From contig NZ_JAKEDS010000003.1 in the NCBI RefSeq assembly GCF_021462415.1, positions 524,743-588,742 on the forward strand: DNA of 64,000 nt, written 5' to 3'. Made by a program: the position numbers and the translations under genes. Positions 18,676-28,900 of the stretch are shown here, piece after piece. This DNA is from Rhodohalobacter sp. 614A (GTDB lineage Bacteria > Bacteroidota > Rhodothermia > Balneolales > Balneolaceae). Numbering within the stretch: the first letter of the stretch is position 1; each line of letters starts with the position of its first letter. The notes beneath the pieces were generated by a model that ran no database searches, was not told the DNA's origin, and was given only the letters and a program-made list of their open reading frames with translations.

Positions 18676-18704
18676 TTGGTAAACTAAACAGCCCTATAAC
18701 TTTG
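18676..18704 (+). promoter_or_regulatory. candidate Bacteroidota-type promoter for the prenyl synthase gene
   Basis: TTGG (18676-18679) and TAACTTTG (18697-18704) are 17 bases apart and resemble the -33 TTG and -7 TAnnTTTG elements described for Bacteroidota. The start codon is 65 bases downstream. Part of the segment is shared with 1512-1534, where the TAnnTTTG element is not kept, so the shared part may instead bind a regulator. Confidence 0.35.
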
Positions 18705-18769
18705 CGCAAATAATTAATGAGCATAATTTGTATTTTCAACGATTAACTTAAGAAATATAAGATAATAGG

Positions 18770-19786
18770 ATGGCCCAAGAGGTATTGTTACATACCGAAA
18801 ATGTTCAATCAAAAAAAAGCTCTTTGAAAGAGATCACCGAACCTGTTCGGGATGATTTAAATGTATTCAGAGACTTCTTCAAAGATGAAATAAGCAGCGA
18901 TGTTTTCCTGCTGGACCAAATCATCCGATACCTGCTGCGCCAGAAAGGAAAAGAAATTCGGCCAACCCTTGTATTTATGACGGCACGCATGTTCGGCTCC
19001 GTAGACAAACGAAGCTTCATTGCCGCCACCATGATTGAACTCCTCCACACCGCCACACTTATCCATGACGATGTTGTGGATGAAGCCGATAAACGCCGTG
19101 GATTCCTTAGTATCAATAAAATCTGGCGGAACAAAGCCGGGGTTCTTTTGGGTGATTTTCTGCTCTCAAAAGGTCTTTTAATTGCGCTTGATTATAAAGA
19201 ATATCAACTGCTGCATGTGCTGTCTGATGCGGTGCGGGATATGAGTGAAGGTGAGTTACGCCAGATGAAAACATCCAACCTCTTCAATATGACTGAAGAG
19301 CGTTATTTCCAGATTATCTCTGAAAAAACAGCCAGCCTTATTTCGGCCTGTTGCCAGTGCGGCGCCATAGCCACAACTGACGATGAAGACGTAATCCAGG
19401 GAATGAAAGAAGTAGGCATGAACATCGGAATTGCCTTCCAGATAAAAGACGACCTGTTTGATTATGGTTTAGCCGATGTTGGAAAACCCACCCGCAACGA
19501 CATCCAGGAACGAAAAGTAACCCTGCCGCTCATTTATGCTATGGATAATGCACCAAAAATGGAGCAGCTTAATGTTCGGCGTCTCATGAAAAAACGGAAA
19601 AAAACGCAGAAAGACGTCGATAGAATTGTGGAGTTTGTCCACGAATATAACGGATTAAAACTGGCCGAATTAAAAATGGTGAGTTATGCAGAAATGGCCC
19701 TGGAAAAGTTACAGTCACTTCCTATCCAACAGGGTTTTGATGATTTTAAGGCACTTGTTGAATTTATCATCACAAGAAAAAAGTAA
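18770..19786 (+). CDS. polyprenyl diphosphate synthase
   Basis: trans-prenyltransferase of 338 residues that chain-elongates isoprenoid diphosphates, probably for the quinone side chain. First Asp-rich motif DDVVDEADKRRG (from 100), chain-end motif KEIRPTL (61-67) and second Asp-rich motif QIKDDLFDY. The small or large residues before the first motif (LIHDD) suggest a long product (octaprenyl or similar), but length is inference. The next gene starts 6 bases after its stop. Confidence 0.92.
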   Translation: MAQEVLLHTENVQSKKSSLKEITEPVRDDLNVFRDFFKDEISSDVFLLDQIIRYLLRQKGKEIRPTLVFMTARMFGSVDKRSFIAATMIELLHTATLIHDDVVDEADKRRGFLSINKIWRNKAGVLLGDFLLSKGLLIALDYKEYQLLHVLSDAVRDMSEGELRQMKTSNLFNMTEERYFQIISEKTASLISACCQCGAIATTDDEDVIQGMKEVGMNIGIAFQIKDDLFDYGLADVGKPTRNDIQERKVTLPLIYAMDNAPKMEQLNVRRLMKKRKKTQKDVDRIVEFVHEYNGLKLAELKMVSYAEMALEKLQSLPIQQGFDDFKALVEFIITRKK

Positions 19787-19792
19787 CCACTT

Positions 19793-20539
19793 ATGGTTCA
19801 GATCTTTCTGTCTGATGTTCACCTTGGAGGATTCTCAGAAGAAAAAAATCAACACCTCGAAAATGAATTAATCAGGCTGGTTGATTACTGCGAATCAAAC
19901 AACATCCAAATTTATATTCTGGGAGATTTCTTTGATTACTGGATGGAATTTCCAAATTATATTCCTGAAGTAGGCCGATCCATTTTGGAGCGATTTGAGG
20001 CATACCATAAGACGATGGGAAGACGCTCCATCTACATCACCGGCAACCACGATAACTGGACAGTATCCCATTTTGAAGAACGTGGATTCCGTGTTGAACA
20101 TGAAACCGTGGAACTGGAACTGGATCAAAAAAAAATACTTTTATGCCACGGAGATGGACTCTCGGACAAAGAATTTGAACTTCCGCGGCCGCTTCTTCAC
20201 CGATTTATCCGCAACCCGAAATTCGTTACATTTTACAAAACCGTTTTAACAGGAAAAGCCGGAGTTCGGTTAATGAAAAATTTCTCGGCATTTACCCGGG
20301 ACGATAACCACATCAATACTGAACGATTGAGCAGATGGTCTGAATTTATGCTGAATTCATTTCCTTATGATGTAGTTATTGCCGGGCATGATCACGTGGC
20401 AAGGAAGGAAACATTTGCCGGTGGAACTTATATAAACACCGGGGCATTTCACAGAGATAAAACCGTTTTGAAGTATACCAACGGTACCTTTACACTCGTT
20501 ACCTGGGGTGATGGCGAAAATAAATTCAAACCTTTTTAA
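19793..20539 (+). CDS. UDP-2,3-diacylglucosamine diphosphatase-like metallophosphoesterase
   Basis: Calcineurin-like phosphoesterase of 248 residues. Metal-site motifs in order: DVH (8-10), GDFFD (44-48), GNHDN (84-88), CHGDG and GHDH. The composition fits the LpxH family acting in lipid A synthesis, which removes UMP from UDP-diacylglucosamine at the inner membrane. Neighbouring cell-envelope genes support an envelope role. LpxH versus another substrate of the same fold cannot be settled by eye. Confidence 0.8.
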   Translation: MVQIFLSDVHLGGFSEEKNQHLENELIRLVDYCESNNIQIYILGDFFDYWMEFPNYIPEVGRSILERFEAYHKTMGRRSIYITGNHDNWTVSHFEERGFRVEHETVELELDQKKILLCHGDGLSDKEFELPRPLLHRFIRNPKFVTFYKTVLTGKAGVRLMKNFSAFTRDDNHINTERLSRWSEFMLNSFPYDVVIAGHDHVARKETFAGGTYINTGAFHRDKTVLKYTNGTFTLVTWGDGENKFKPF

Positions 20540-20561
20540 AACAGTACAAATTCAGTTTTGA

Positions 20562-22868
20562 ATGGATAACAACAATGTAGATATGGACCGATACTTCAAT
20601 GACAAGGAGTATCGTAAACAAATTTCTGAAAACAGAAAAAAAAGGGAGCAACCGGATCGTTCTTTTAAAGGTCTCATCTCAAATAAATATGTGCGCATCG
20701 GACTCATTGTATGCGCCGTTATTCTGGTAGCTATCATTGGATACGTGTATTACCTGTTTCAGGGCCTGCCTTCCATCCAGGAACTGGAAAATCCAAAAAC
20801 GGCGATTGCAACAGAAGTTCGAAGCCGCGACGGTGTAGTTCTGGACAGGTATTTTGTTGAAAACCGAACGCATGTTTCTATCGACAATATTTCGCCAAAT
20901 GTGATTAATGCCCTGGTAGCTACAGAAGATCACCGCTTTTTTGATCATTGGGGAGTTGATTTCCGAAGTCTGATGAGACTGCCTTACTATTGGCTCCGAC
21001 AACGGTTTGAAGGTGGTTCTACGATTAGTCAGCAGCTTGCAAGAAATCTCTACAGAAAGATTGGTTTTGAAGTAACGGTTACAAGAAAACTTCGTGAGAT
21101 GATTACTGCCGTACAGATCGAAAGTAATTACACGAAGCGCGAAATTATTGAAATGTATCTGAATACGGTGGAATTTAGTAACAGTGCTTTCGGAATTGAA
21201 TCGGCGGCCAGAACACATTACGGCAAACCCGCGTCGGATCTAACGCTTTCAGAATCCGCAAATCTGGTCGGCCAGCTAAAAGCCGTTTATGCCTACAACC
21301 CGAGACTTTTCCCTGAACGATCTCAGGCTCGGCGAAATGTCGTTTTAAGCCAGATGCAAAAGAGAGGATTTATCACAACGGAAGTGCTTGAAAATTTGAG
21401 AGCAGAACCCATTGCATTGGATTATCATCCTCCATCAAAAGCGGGAAGAGAAAGCCGGTATTTTGGTGAATATGTACGATTAAAAGTTGAAGATTGGGCA
21501 GAAGAAAATGGATATGACCTTTATTCAGACGGACTTGTAATTTATACCACCATTGATTCGCGCCTCCAGCAGCATGCCGAAATGGCTGTCCGGGAAAAAC
21601 TGCAAGAGTTTCAGGGGAAATTCGAAAGCGAATGGACCTCGTATGGCGGGGATTACATGAACAGGCTTTGGGAAGAATATCCTACTTTTTTGAGGAGCTT
21701 TGTTCGTGAAACCGATCGTTACAAAAATGCTTTTTCGGAGCTGGAAACCAACCAGGAATCCGTCGTATTCGATCACCTGATGGCTGATTCTGCTTTTGTA
21801 GATTCGGTGAAACGAGTTCGAACCAAATTACAGGCCAGTTTTACGGCTATCCGTCCGGATAACGGACACATCCTCGCCTGGGTTGGCGGGGCGGATTTTG
21901 GTACTCAGCAATTCGATCATGTTCATCAATCCAAACGGCAGGCAGGTTCTACATTCAAACCCTTTGTATATGCCGTTGCAATTGATAACGGGTATATGCC
22001 TTATCATAAATTTTCGAAATATCCGCGCAGCTTCATTCAGCCGAATGGAAGAACCTGGGATCCTAAAGATCCTCATGTTCCCTCAGGCCCTGCAATGGTA
22101 CCTTTGCGCGAAGCACTTGCGCGAAGCCTCAATAACGTAACGATTCGGTTGCTTCCCGAAATTGCCGGAGCGCCGGAAACAAACCGTACTCAAGATCTTG
22201 AACCGGCAGCCCGAATGATTCGGGAAATGGCAAGCAACTTTGGAATTGATATGGGCGATTTTCCTCCTTATCCGTCCATTGCTCTGGGCACGGCAGAAGT
22301 TTCTCTTCTCGATATGGTCAGTGCTTACACAACATTCGTGAATAAAGGCGTGCATATCGAACCGATTGCGATTACCCGTATCGAAGACAAAGAAGGAAAT
22401 GTTCTTGTTGAATACTTCCCGGAAATGAGCCAGGAAGTAATTAGCCCCGAAACGGCCTACATTATGGTTGACATGATGCGCGGAGTCATTCGCGGTGGAG
22501 AAGATTATCACGGTACCGGTGTGCGCCTCAGAAATGTGTATAACGTTCAACAAGATGTAGCCGGCAAAACCGGAACTACACAGAATAGTGCGGATAACTG
22601 GTTTGTTGCTATGATGCCACACATCGTAATGGGATCGTGGGTTGGTGGTGAAGACCGCAGGATTCGATTCCCTACCGACAATCCTGGAAGTATTGGTCAG
22701 GGCGCCAGAACAGCTTTGCCTATTGTTGGACAATTCATCAATAATGTTACAAATGATCCTGAAGCCCCCTGGAGCTATGATGCATTTGAACCACCTGCTG
22801 GGTTTACGATGCCGGAGGACCCTGCGAACTCAGATCGACCGCGGGAAAGGGAGCGCATTGGCTGGTAG
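20562..22868 (+). CDS. penicillin-binding protein 1A (bifunctional)
   Basis: 768-residue class A PBP that polymerises and cross-links peptidoglycan. A charged cytoplasmic tail, one transmembrane helix (about 45-66), a glycosyltransferase domain with EDHRFFDHWGVDF and GGSTISQQLARNL, then a transpeptidase domain with SxxK in GSTFKPF, the SLNN motif and KTGTTQNSADNWF. An unusual extended insert of about 75 residues with many acidic and aromatic residues lies between the two domains (near residues 345-420). 22 bases follow the LpxH-like gene. Confidence 0.95.
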   Translation: MDNNNVDMDRYFNDKEYRKQISENRKKREQPDRSFKGLISNKYVRIGLIVCAVILVAIIGYVYYLFQGLPSIQELENPKTAIATEVRSRDGVVLDRYFVENRTHVSIDNISPNVINALVATEDHRFFDHWGVDFRSLMRLPYYWLRQRFEGGSTISQQLARNLYRKIGFEVTVTRKLREMITAVQIESNYTKREIIEMYLNTVEFSNSAFGIESAARTHYGKPASDLTLSESANLVGQLKAVYAYNPRLFPERSQARRNVVLSQMQKRGFITTEVLENLRAEPIALDYHPPSKAGRESRYFGEYVRLKVEDWAEENGYDLYSDGLVIYTTIDSRLQQHAEMAVREKLQEFQGKFESEWTSYGGDYMNRLWEEYPTFLRSFVRETDRYKNAFSELETNQESVVFDHLMADSAFVDSVKRVRTKLQASFTAIRPDNGHILAWVGGADFGTQQFDHVHQSKRQAGSTFKPFVYAVAIDNGYMPYHKFSKYPRSFIQPNGRTWDPKDPHVPSGPAMVPLREALARSLNNVTIRLLPEIAGAPETNRTQDLEPAARMIREMASNFGIDMGDFPPYPSIALGTAEVSLLDMVSAYTTFVNKGVHIEPIAITRIEDKEGNVLVEYFPEMSQEVISPETAYIMVDMMRGVIRGGEDYHGTGVRLRNVYNVQQDVAGKTGTTQNSADNWFVAMMPHIVMGSWVGGEDRRIRFPTDNPGSIGQGARTALPIVGQFINNVTNDPEAPWSYDAFEPPAGFTMPEDPANSDRPRERERIGW

Positions 22869-22913
22869 ACTCTCAATCTAACCTCTCCTGTAAATATTTA
22901 AAAGTAAACATAG

Positions 22914-22969
22914 TACCTTTGTCTCTGAGTTATACGACCGATCGGGCATACAATTCAAGGACAAAGGTA
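22914..22969. repeat. inverted repeat between convergent genes
   Basis: TACCTTTGTC (22914-22923) and GACAAAGGTA (22960-22969) are perfect complements 36 bases apart; flanking AGTAAA and TTTACTT extend the pairing after a 5-base bulge. The loop contains the palindrome CCGATCGG (22938-22945). It lies between the convergent PBP and PI-PLC genes and could act as a two-way transcript end, though no long T run follows. Confidence 0.5.
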
Positions 22970-23010
22970 TTTACTTCAAGAAGTCGTCTGGGCGATTAAT
23001 CCCTCCTATC

Positions 23011-24183
23011 CTATTCTTTGATATAACTATTCTTACAGGATTCAGGAGCACTTACGGGGTTACAACGTCCGGGGCTCTCAGCACCAGGTAATGTTACAAT
23101 GTAATTTGCATTAAATGGACTCGGTTCTGGATAGTCGGTACTGATATAGTGAGCGCCACTTTGCAAAGCGAGATCTCGCCGGCTGGTATCTCCGGATCTT
23201 GCCTCGACTGTGGGAATATCCGATCGAGTCCGGATTAAGTATCCCTTTTCAGAAAATTCCTTGATCTCCTCCTCTTCATCAAACACCTCATTCATTTTAA
23301 TGAACGCTGCCGATGGTTGTCCCGGACGGCTGCTTACAAAGAGCGCACGATTTTCGAGAGTGGATGATTCAGACAGATACAAATCCCTAATACGATTTGT
23401 GTTATCCAGTGCGAACAGAATTTTGCCCCTGCTTTGAGCCAGGATGGGCCAACCTTTTTCCAGAATGGCTTTTTCAAGTGTGTCAAAATCCTCTCTTACA
23501 TCATCGGGTGTAATTACATGATCTTCGGAAAAAACAGACCATATTTCTTCATCAATATCATAAATAACGGATTCGTCAATATGCAAAGCTTCTGTAAAGG
23601 ATAGGTTTCCGCGAGCCTGTGGAGTGCCGTCTTTCACCTCCAGCATAATCATAATTGGCAAGTGATTCGGATTCTCCGATGACCAATCCCGAATTTCGGT
23701 CAGGCAGTTCACAAGTGTTCGGCATGTTCCCCGGTAGTCGATATCCTGCACATGAATGACTTTAAAGCCGGGCTTCATCATGTCCTCATCATCTAAATAT
23801 TCCTCATCATTGATAAGTTTTGCTCCTGCAGGTTCTGCAAATCGTCCCCCGGATGTATCCGCAAAAATATCAAGCTCGAACTTTCGGATTCCAAGTTCTT
23901 CGAGCTGTTCGGTAAGTGGCTTGTGCGAATATTCCAAACCTCTCGCCCACCCTTCATTGAACTCATCCAAAGCTGAAATCAATGCATCGGCCGGTTTGAT
24001 TTTATAACTGTTGTGAGTGCCCAAAACCTGTATGTGATTTAATCGCAGGCATTGATCTGCATTCTCAGCGGTAATCGAATCGCAATCTACAGTTTGAGTG
24101 TCCTTCACCTGATTCTCAGTTTCAGACGGACCACAACTACCAATAAAAAGCAGTAGAATAAATGATAAAAACAGATTTTTCAT
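23011..24183 (-). CDS. PI-PLC C1-like Ca2+-dependent phospholipase, lipoprotein
   Basis: 390-residue protein of the Ca2+-dependent phosphoinositide-specific phospholipase C1-like family. A lipoprotein signal (lipobox FIGSC, Cys17) predicts outer-membrane or periplasmic anchoring. The TIM-barrel catalytic residues appear as His57 in LGTHNSYK, acidic ligands in KFELDIFAD (Asp105) and His144 in KVIHVQDID. The real substrate, a phosphoinositide, another glycerophosphodiester or a headgroup, is unknown. It follows the first susC-susD pair, separated from susD by a terminator-like hairpin, suggesting the transporter imports its product or feeds it substrate. Confidence 0.85.
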   Translation of the reverse strand: MKNLFLSFILLLFIGSCGPSETENQVKDTQTVDCDSITAENADQCLRLNHIQVLGTHNSYKIKPADALISALDEFNEGWARGLEYSHKPLTEQLEELGIRKFELDIFADTSGGRFAEPAGAKLINDEEYLDDEDMMKPGFKVIHVQDIDYRGTCRTLVNCLTEIRDWSSENPNHLPIMIMLEVKDGTPQARGNLSFTEALHIDESVIYDIDEEIWSVFSEDHVITPDDVREDFDTLEKAILEKGWPILAQSRGKILFALDNTNRIRDLYLSESSTLENRALFVSSRPGQPSAAFIKMNEVFDEEEEIKEFSEKGYLIRTRSDIPTVEARSGDTSRRDLALQSGAHYISTDYPEPSPFNANYIVTLPGAESPGRCNPVSAPESCKNSYIKE

Positions 24184-24220
24184 AGGATTGAGTAATTATT
24201 ATTGACTTAAAATATTCGTA

Positions 24221-24264
24221 ATAGAAAAGCCCGGCAACCAAAAAATAAAATTGATTACCGGGCT
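24221..24264 (-). terminator. intrinsic terminator after susD (first pair)
   Basis: On the minus strand AGCCCGG (24264-24258) and CCGGGCT (24234-24228) form a 7-base GC stem with a partly pairing interior, followed by TTTCTATT. It starts 19 bases past the susD stop codon and ends about 38 bases before the PI-PLC start codon, so readthrough would feed the phospholipase gene. Confidence 0.7.
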
Positions 24265-24282
24265 GATGGGATTCATATTGAA

Positions 24283-25944
24283 TTAGTAACCGGGATTTTG
24301 AGTGACGAGCCCCTGACTGGAATCGATCACTTCCTGGGGAACCGGGAAAACCCGTTTGTTCACATCTGTATTGGTTTTATCGCGCCAGGAATCTTCCCAC
24401 ATATCAAACCGGACCTGGATGGTTCGCGTCCAGTGCTCGGCATACATTTCAAACATATACTCACGGAAAAGCTCATCAAAAGAGTCCAGTTCACTTGCCA
24501 TAAGTTGTCGGGCGCCGCGTGCTTCCCGAAGTTCATTAACATCATTCAGTGCAAGCCCCCAGTTACCGAGACGTGCGTTGGCTTCAGCCCGCATCAGGTA
24601 GATTTCACCCAATCGCAACCATGGGAGGTTTACGGCTGATTGACCGCCGGGAACTCTGGGATCAACATCCCACTTGAGATTTCGGGCTCCGGCTTCGTGG
24701 TTGTTGTCATCGGTAAGGCCAACTTCCCGGGTGTAGTTTAATAGATTTCCACCTCGTGCATTATTTACAAGCGGGAGTATCAACAGGTCGCCGTTTTCAT
24801 CTCGCTGCCATTCAGAACCACTTCCTTCCTCAAGAATAATACCATATTGCTGGCCCACCTGGATGCCCCGGTTCCAGCGATATTCACTGTCGGGAATGGA
24901 GCCGCCATCTGGAATAAATCGGTGGAAAAAGCGTGGATCGTCTCTCCATCCTTCCCACAAGTCATAAAAATCCTGGGTAATTGCACCGCCGTCTGAACCG
25001 GTTTTGCTTGGATATTGGATCGATCCCCGACGATCACGCGAAGCATGGAAATACGCCATATTATGCCGGCCTCCGGTTTCCGGTTCCTGGTTGAAAGCAA
25101 ACAAAAACTCGGGATGGTCTTCATTTTCCAGCCCGAACATGTAGAAATAGTTTTCCCTTTCCAGCTCAAAAGTTCCGGAATTGATTATTTGAGTTGTATA
25201 GTCAATCACAGCCTGCATGTCAGCGGCGGGAAAAGTGTGGGTATTTGCATATCGATCCTCATAAATGGCTTTGTTCAGCATCAATCGTGCCTTCAACCCG
25301 ATGGCTGCACTTCTGTTGAGGCGAGTCTCACCCACCTGATCAATGGTTGGAAGCTGACTTTCCATCTCCTCAATTTCACTTAACAGATATTGCACGGCAT
25401 CACCGTCGGTATATACGGTTGAAACATTATCGGTACCGATATTTTCAGGTCGGTTATCGAAAGCCACATTCCACATATCCAGCAGCCAAAAGTTGTAAAC
25501 GGCTTTCAGCATTCTGGCTTCCGCCCAAAGTGCGTCAGAACCATTGTTATCGCGAATGGTTTTCTGGGATAGCGTGGCCCTGCCAATTCCCTGTGTAATA
25601 TTCTCCCACACATTAATGATGGTAACGTGTTGAGGAGTCCAGTTGTGCTGATGCATTTCGAAGAAACGACCGCCGTCAAACCAATCGGTTCCGCCACGAT
25701 ACGGCACAATTTGTTCAATGGAAGAAACACCTTGAAGGTTGTTCAATTCATTGTGATTTCCCATGATTTCTTCCATCATGGAGTAAGCCGGTGCCAATGT
25801 CTTTTCACCTGCCTGCGGATCATTCATTTCGTCTTCGCCAAGAGCTGTATCTTTCACAGAAGTTGTTAAATCTGCACATGAATACAGCAAGATGAAAGCG
25901 ACCAAAACGGATAGTGCTTTTCCGAATATTTTTGAAAATTTCAT
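24283..25944 (-). CDS. RagB/SusD family nutrient-binding outer membrane lipoprotein
   Basis: Surface lipoprotein of 553 residues that lids the SusC channel and binds its ligand. Lipobox LLYSC (Cys23). TPR-rich SusD fold features include the C-terminal RLGEIYLMRAEANARLGN segment, followed by NELREARGA, and NPGY at the end. It follows its susC partner by 18 bases. Ligand class is not readable; the neighbouring phospholipase is the only hint. Confidence 0.92.
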   Translation of the reverse strand: MKFSKIFGKALSVLVAFILLYSCADLTTSVKDTALGEDEMNDPQAGEKTLAPAYSMMEEIMGNHNELNNLQGVSSIEQIVPYRGGTDWFDGGRFFEMHQHNWTPQHVTIINVWENITQGIGRATLSQKTIRDNNGSDALWAEARMLKAVYNFWLLDMWNVAFDNRPENIGTDNVSTVYTDGDAVQYLLSEIEEMESQLPTIDQVGETRLNRSAAIGLKARLMLNKAIYEDRYANTHTFPAADMQAVIDYTTQIINSGTFELERENYFYMFGLENEDHPEFLFAFNQEPETGGRHNMAYFHASRDRRGSIQYPSKTGSDGGAITQDFYDLWEGWRDDPRFFHRFIPDGGSIPDSEYRWNRGIQVGQQYGIILEEGSGSEWQRDENGDLLILPLVNNARGGNLLNYTREVGLTDDNNHEAGARNLKWDVDPRVPGGQSAVNLPWLRLGEIYLMRAEANARLGNWGLALNDVNELREARGARQLMASELDSFDELFREYMFEMYAEHWTRTIQVRFDMWEDSWRDKTNTDVNKRVFPVPQEVIDSSQGLVTQNPGY

Positions 25945-25962
25945 GATATAAACTATTTGATT

Positions 25963-28900
25963 TTAAAGAGTTACGTTAACTGAAAACATGACTGATCTTG
26001 CCGTTGGATATCGGGAACTGTCGATTCCATACGACTGTATTCCACCCACGTCCCGCGGCATGTTTACTTCAGGATCAAAGCCTTCATAATCCGTAATCGT
26101 GAAGAGATTTTGGCCAGTTACAGACAATTGCAAACCTCTCAGCGGCAGATTCGTTGTGTTTACATCGTAGCTGAGTGTGGCATTGCTGAACCGGAAATAA
26201 TCACCATCTTGCAAAAATCGAGTGGAAGCGGTGGCAGAGTTGGACGGATCTTCATTGGGTTCGAATCCAGCCCTTGCAATATTTTTGCCGGCATACAGCT
26301 GCGGCATGGTGAACAGTGCGTTATGGTCGTTCCAGTAAATCTTGTTACCGGCCACCCCATTGAAATTCAAGCCAAGAGCCCAGTTTTTGAATCCAAAGTT
26401 TGCAGTCAGCCCGTATGTAAGATCCGGAAGTGCACTGCCCGCAAACACACGATCCGCATTGGTAATGGCACCATCACCGTTTACATCCCTGAATTGATTC
26501 AATCCGTTTTCGTCAAGTCCTTCAAACTCAAGCAGCCAGAATGCTCCGATTGGCAATCCGCTTCTTACAGCCTGAACGGTTTCTCCGGATAGCCCCTGGC
26601 CGGTCAAAGAACCTGTTTGGAGAATAGAAACCGGCAAATCTTTTACTTCATTATCCAGGAAAGAGACATTTCCACCGATTTCGAAGAAAGCATTTACACC
26701 AAGATTTTTGAGATAGTTGAGTTCCACTTCAAGACCCCGGTTTACAATTTCCATATCGAAATTGCTCCAGTAGGATGTGGTTGCATTAATCGGGTCGACA
26801 CCGGTGGTTTGTTCAAATAAAATATCTGTGGATACCTTGTTAAATACCTCAACGCTACCGGTTAATGACTGGCTGAAAAATCCAAAATCTAATCCAACAT
26901 TTGTCTGGTTGCTTACTTCCCATTTGATATCTTCATTCTGAATCCTGACAAACGTGATGCCCGGCGTAATTTGGCCCTGATGTAAGCCGTATCCAGCATT
27001 TCCACCTGTACTTACATTAATCAGTTGTTCGGTGATTCCATTGGGAATTTCCTGGTTCCCGGTTCGTCCCCAGCCGATTCTCAACCGGAGATTACTGAGA
27101 ATACTATTCTCTCCCATGAAATCCTCATCACTGATCTGCCATGCGCCGGAAAATGAAGGGAAGAATCCGTATCGATTTCCTGAACCAAACCTGGATGAGC
27201 CATCCGCCCGTAGAGTTGCCGTGACGAAATATCGGTTAATAAAATTGTAGTTGGCTCGTCCAAAGAAAGACTGAAGCTGGTTCTCCTGGTAAAAACCACT
27301 CGGCCGGTTTCCGCTGATCGTCAACTCGGTCCCAATGCCTGGATTATGATACGCTTCAATCTCCTCTGTAGAGAAATTGCTGATACTCCACGAACGCCCT
27401 TCTTCAATAAACTTTTGCCACGAATAACCGCCTAAAAAACCAAAACTGTGGTTCTGAATATCCACCAGATAATTGACCGTACTTTCCAGCTGATAGGTTG
27501 TGTTTTCCCGTTTTGCATCGACTAATCCACCCATGGGATTTGAAATCCGCGGAATGTTATGCCGGGATATTTGTGAGATTGTGGATCCAATGGATCGATC
27601 AAGACCAAAATTACCATTTATGAAGAATCCTTCTGCAATTTCAAACTCGGCCGATGCACTTGAAAGTACGCGGGTTACGTCCGAAAAATTGGTCAGCAAT
27701 TCAGGTGCCCGTAACGGATTAAATCCCTCTTCGGTAATTGGAAACAGTGATCCGTTCTGGAGATACACCGGGTTGGTGGGATTTTGTGTGAGAGCGTTGG
27801 TGAGCATATCCCCAATGTTTGTATCCGGCTGGTTGGCAACAGGTGCGTAATCCGTATGTGTTTGATTCGCCAACAAATTGAAACCAAGTTCCAGCCGGTT
27901 TTCCAAAAATCGTTGGTTAGCCCTGAGGCGGCCGCCATAGCTTTCGAGATTGCTGGCAATGATAATCCCTTCCTGATTTGAAAAATTAAGTGAAGCGATA
28001 AAATCAGAAGTAGCCGAACGATTGCTGTAGGAAAGGGAGTGATTGTTGGATACAGCCGTTCTCGTAATCTCATCAAACCAGTTGGTTCTGGCGCTGTTTA
28101 CCAGATCACTCTGTCCCACACTATTGTGAAAATCGGCAAATTCGTCAGCGCTTAACATATCTACCCTGTTGGCAACATTTGAAATCGTTACATCACTTTT
28201 GTAATTCAGTTGCGACTGACCTTCCGTTCCCCGTTTGGTAGTAATCAAAATCACACCTTCTGAACCGCGGGAACCGTAAATGGCTGTCGCCGATGCGTCT
28301 TTCAGCACATCGATCGACTCAATATCATTCGGGTTCAAAAAAGAAAGCGGATTTGTAGCCGAACTCGACCCAAGACCAAATGTATTTGCTGAGTACGTTG
28401 TATTTACATTGTTAATGGCCACGCCGTCAATCACATAAAGCGGGCCGCTGCCACTTCGAAGGGTTCCTTGTCCGCGGATGGTAACTTGAACAGGTGCGCC
28501 TGGCTGACCGCCCTGACTGGTTACATTTACTCCCGAAACCCGTCCCTGCATCAATTGTTCGGGAGAACCGGAGATTCCAACATTAAAATCTTCCGCATTC
28601 AGAGATGCCACCGAAGTTGTTATTTCTGATCTCCTCTGTGTACCATATCCAACCACCACAACCTCATCTCCCAGAATGGACGCTTCCTGTAGTTCTACAT
28701 GTAGTGTTTGTTGTCCATTGATGGGAACTTCCAGTGTTTGATAACCGATATAGGAAAAAATTAGTGTGTCATTCATTGATGGTACCGAAAGTTCGAACCA
28801 GCCATCCGTATTTGTTGCCGTCCCAATATTACCGGTTCCTTTTACAAGAATATTTACTCCGGGTAATTCATCCCCTGTTTCAGAATCAGAAACGGTTCCG

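Noticed and set aside
22083-22733. Long antisense frame within the PBP1A gene (216 codons)
   Set aside because: The + strand frame contains all catalytic motifs of the transpeptidase domain; the antisense protein has no recognisable pattern.
24184-24282. Small gene between susD and PI-PLC
   Set aside because: Stop codons in all frames; the space is explained by the terminator.
26255-26285. GGTTCGAATCC resembling a tRNA T-arm
   Set aside because: It lies inside the susC coding sequence (an FEPNEDPS-encoding stretch); no acceptor or anticodon arms surround it.
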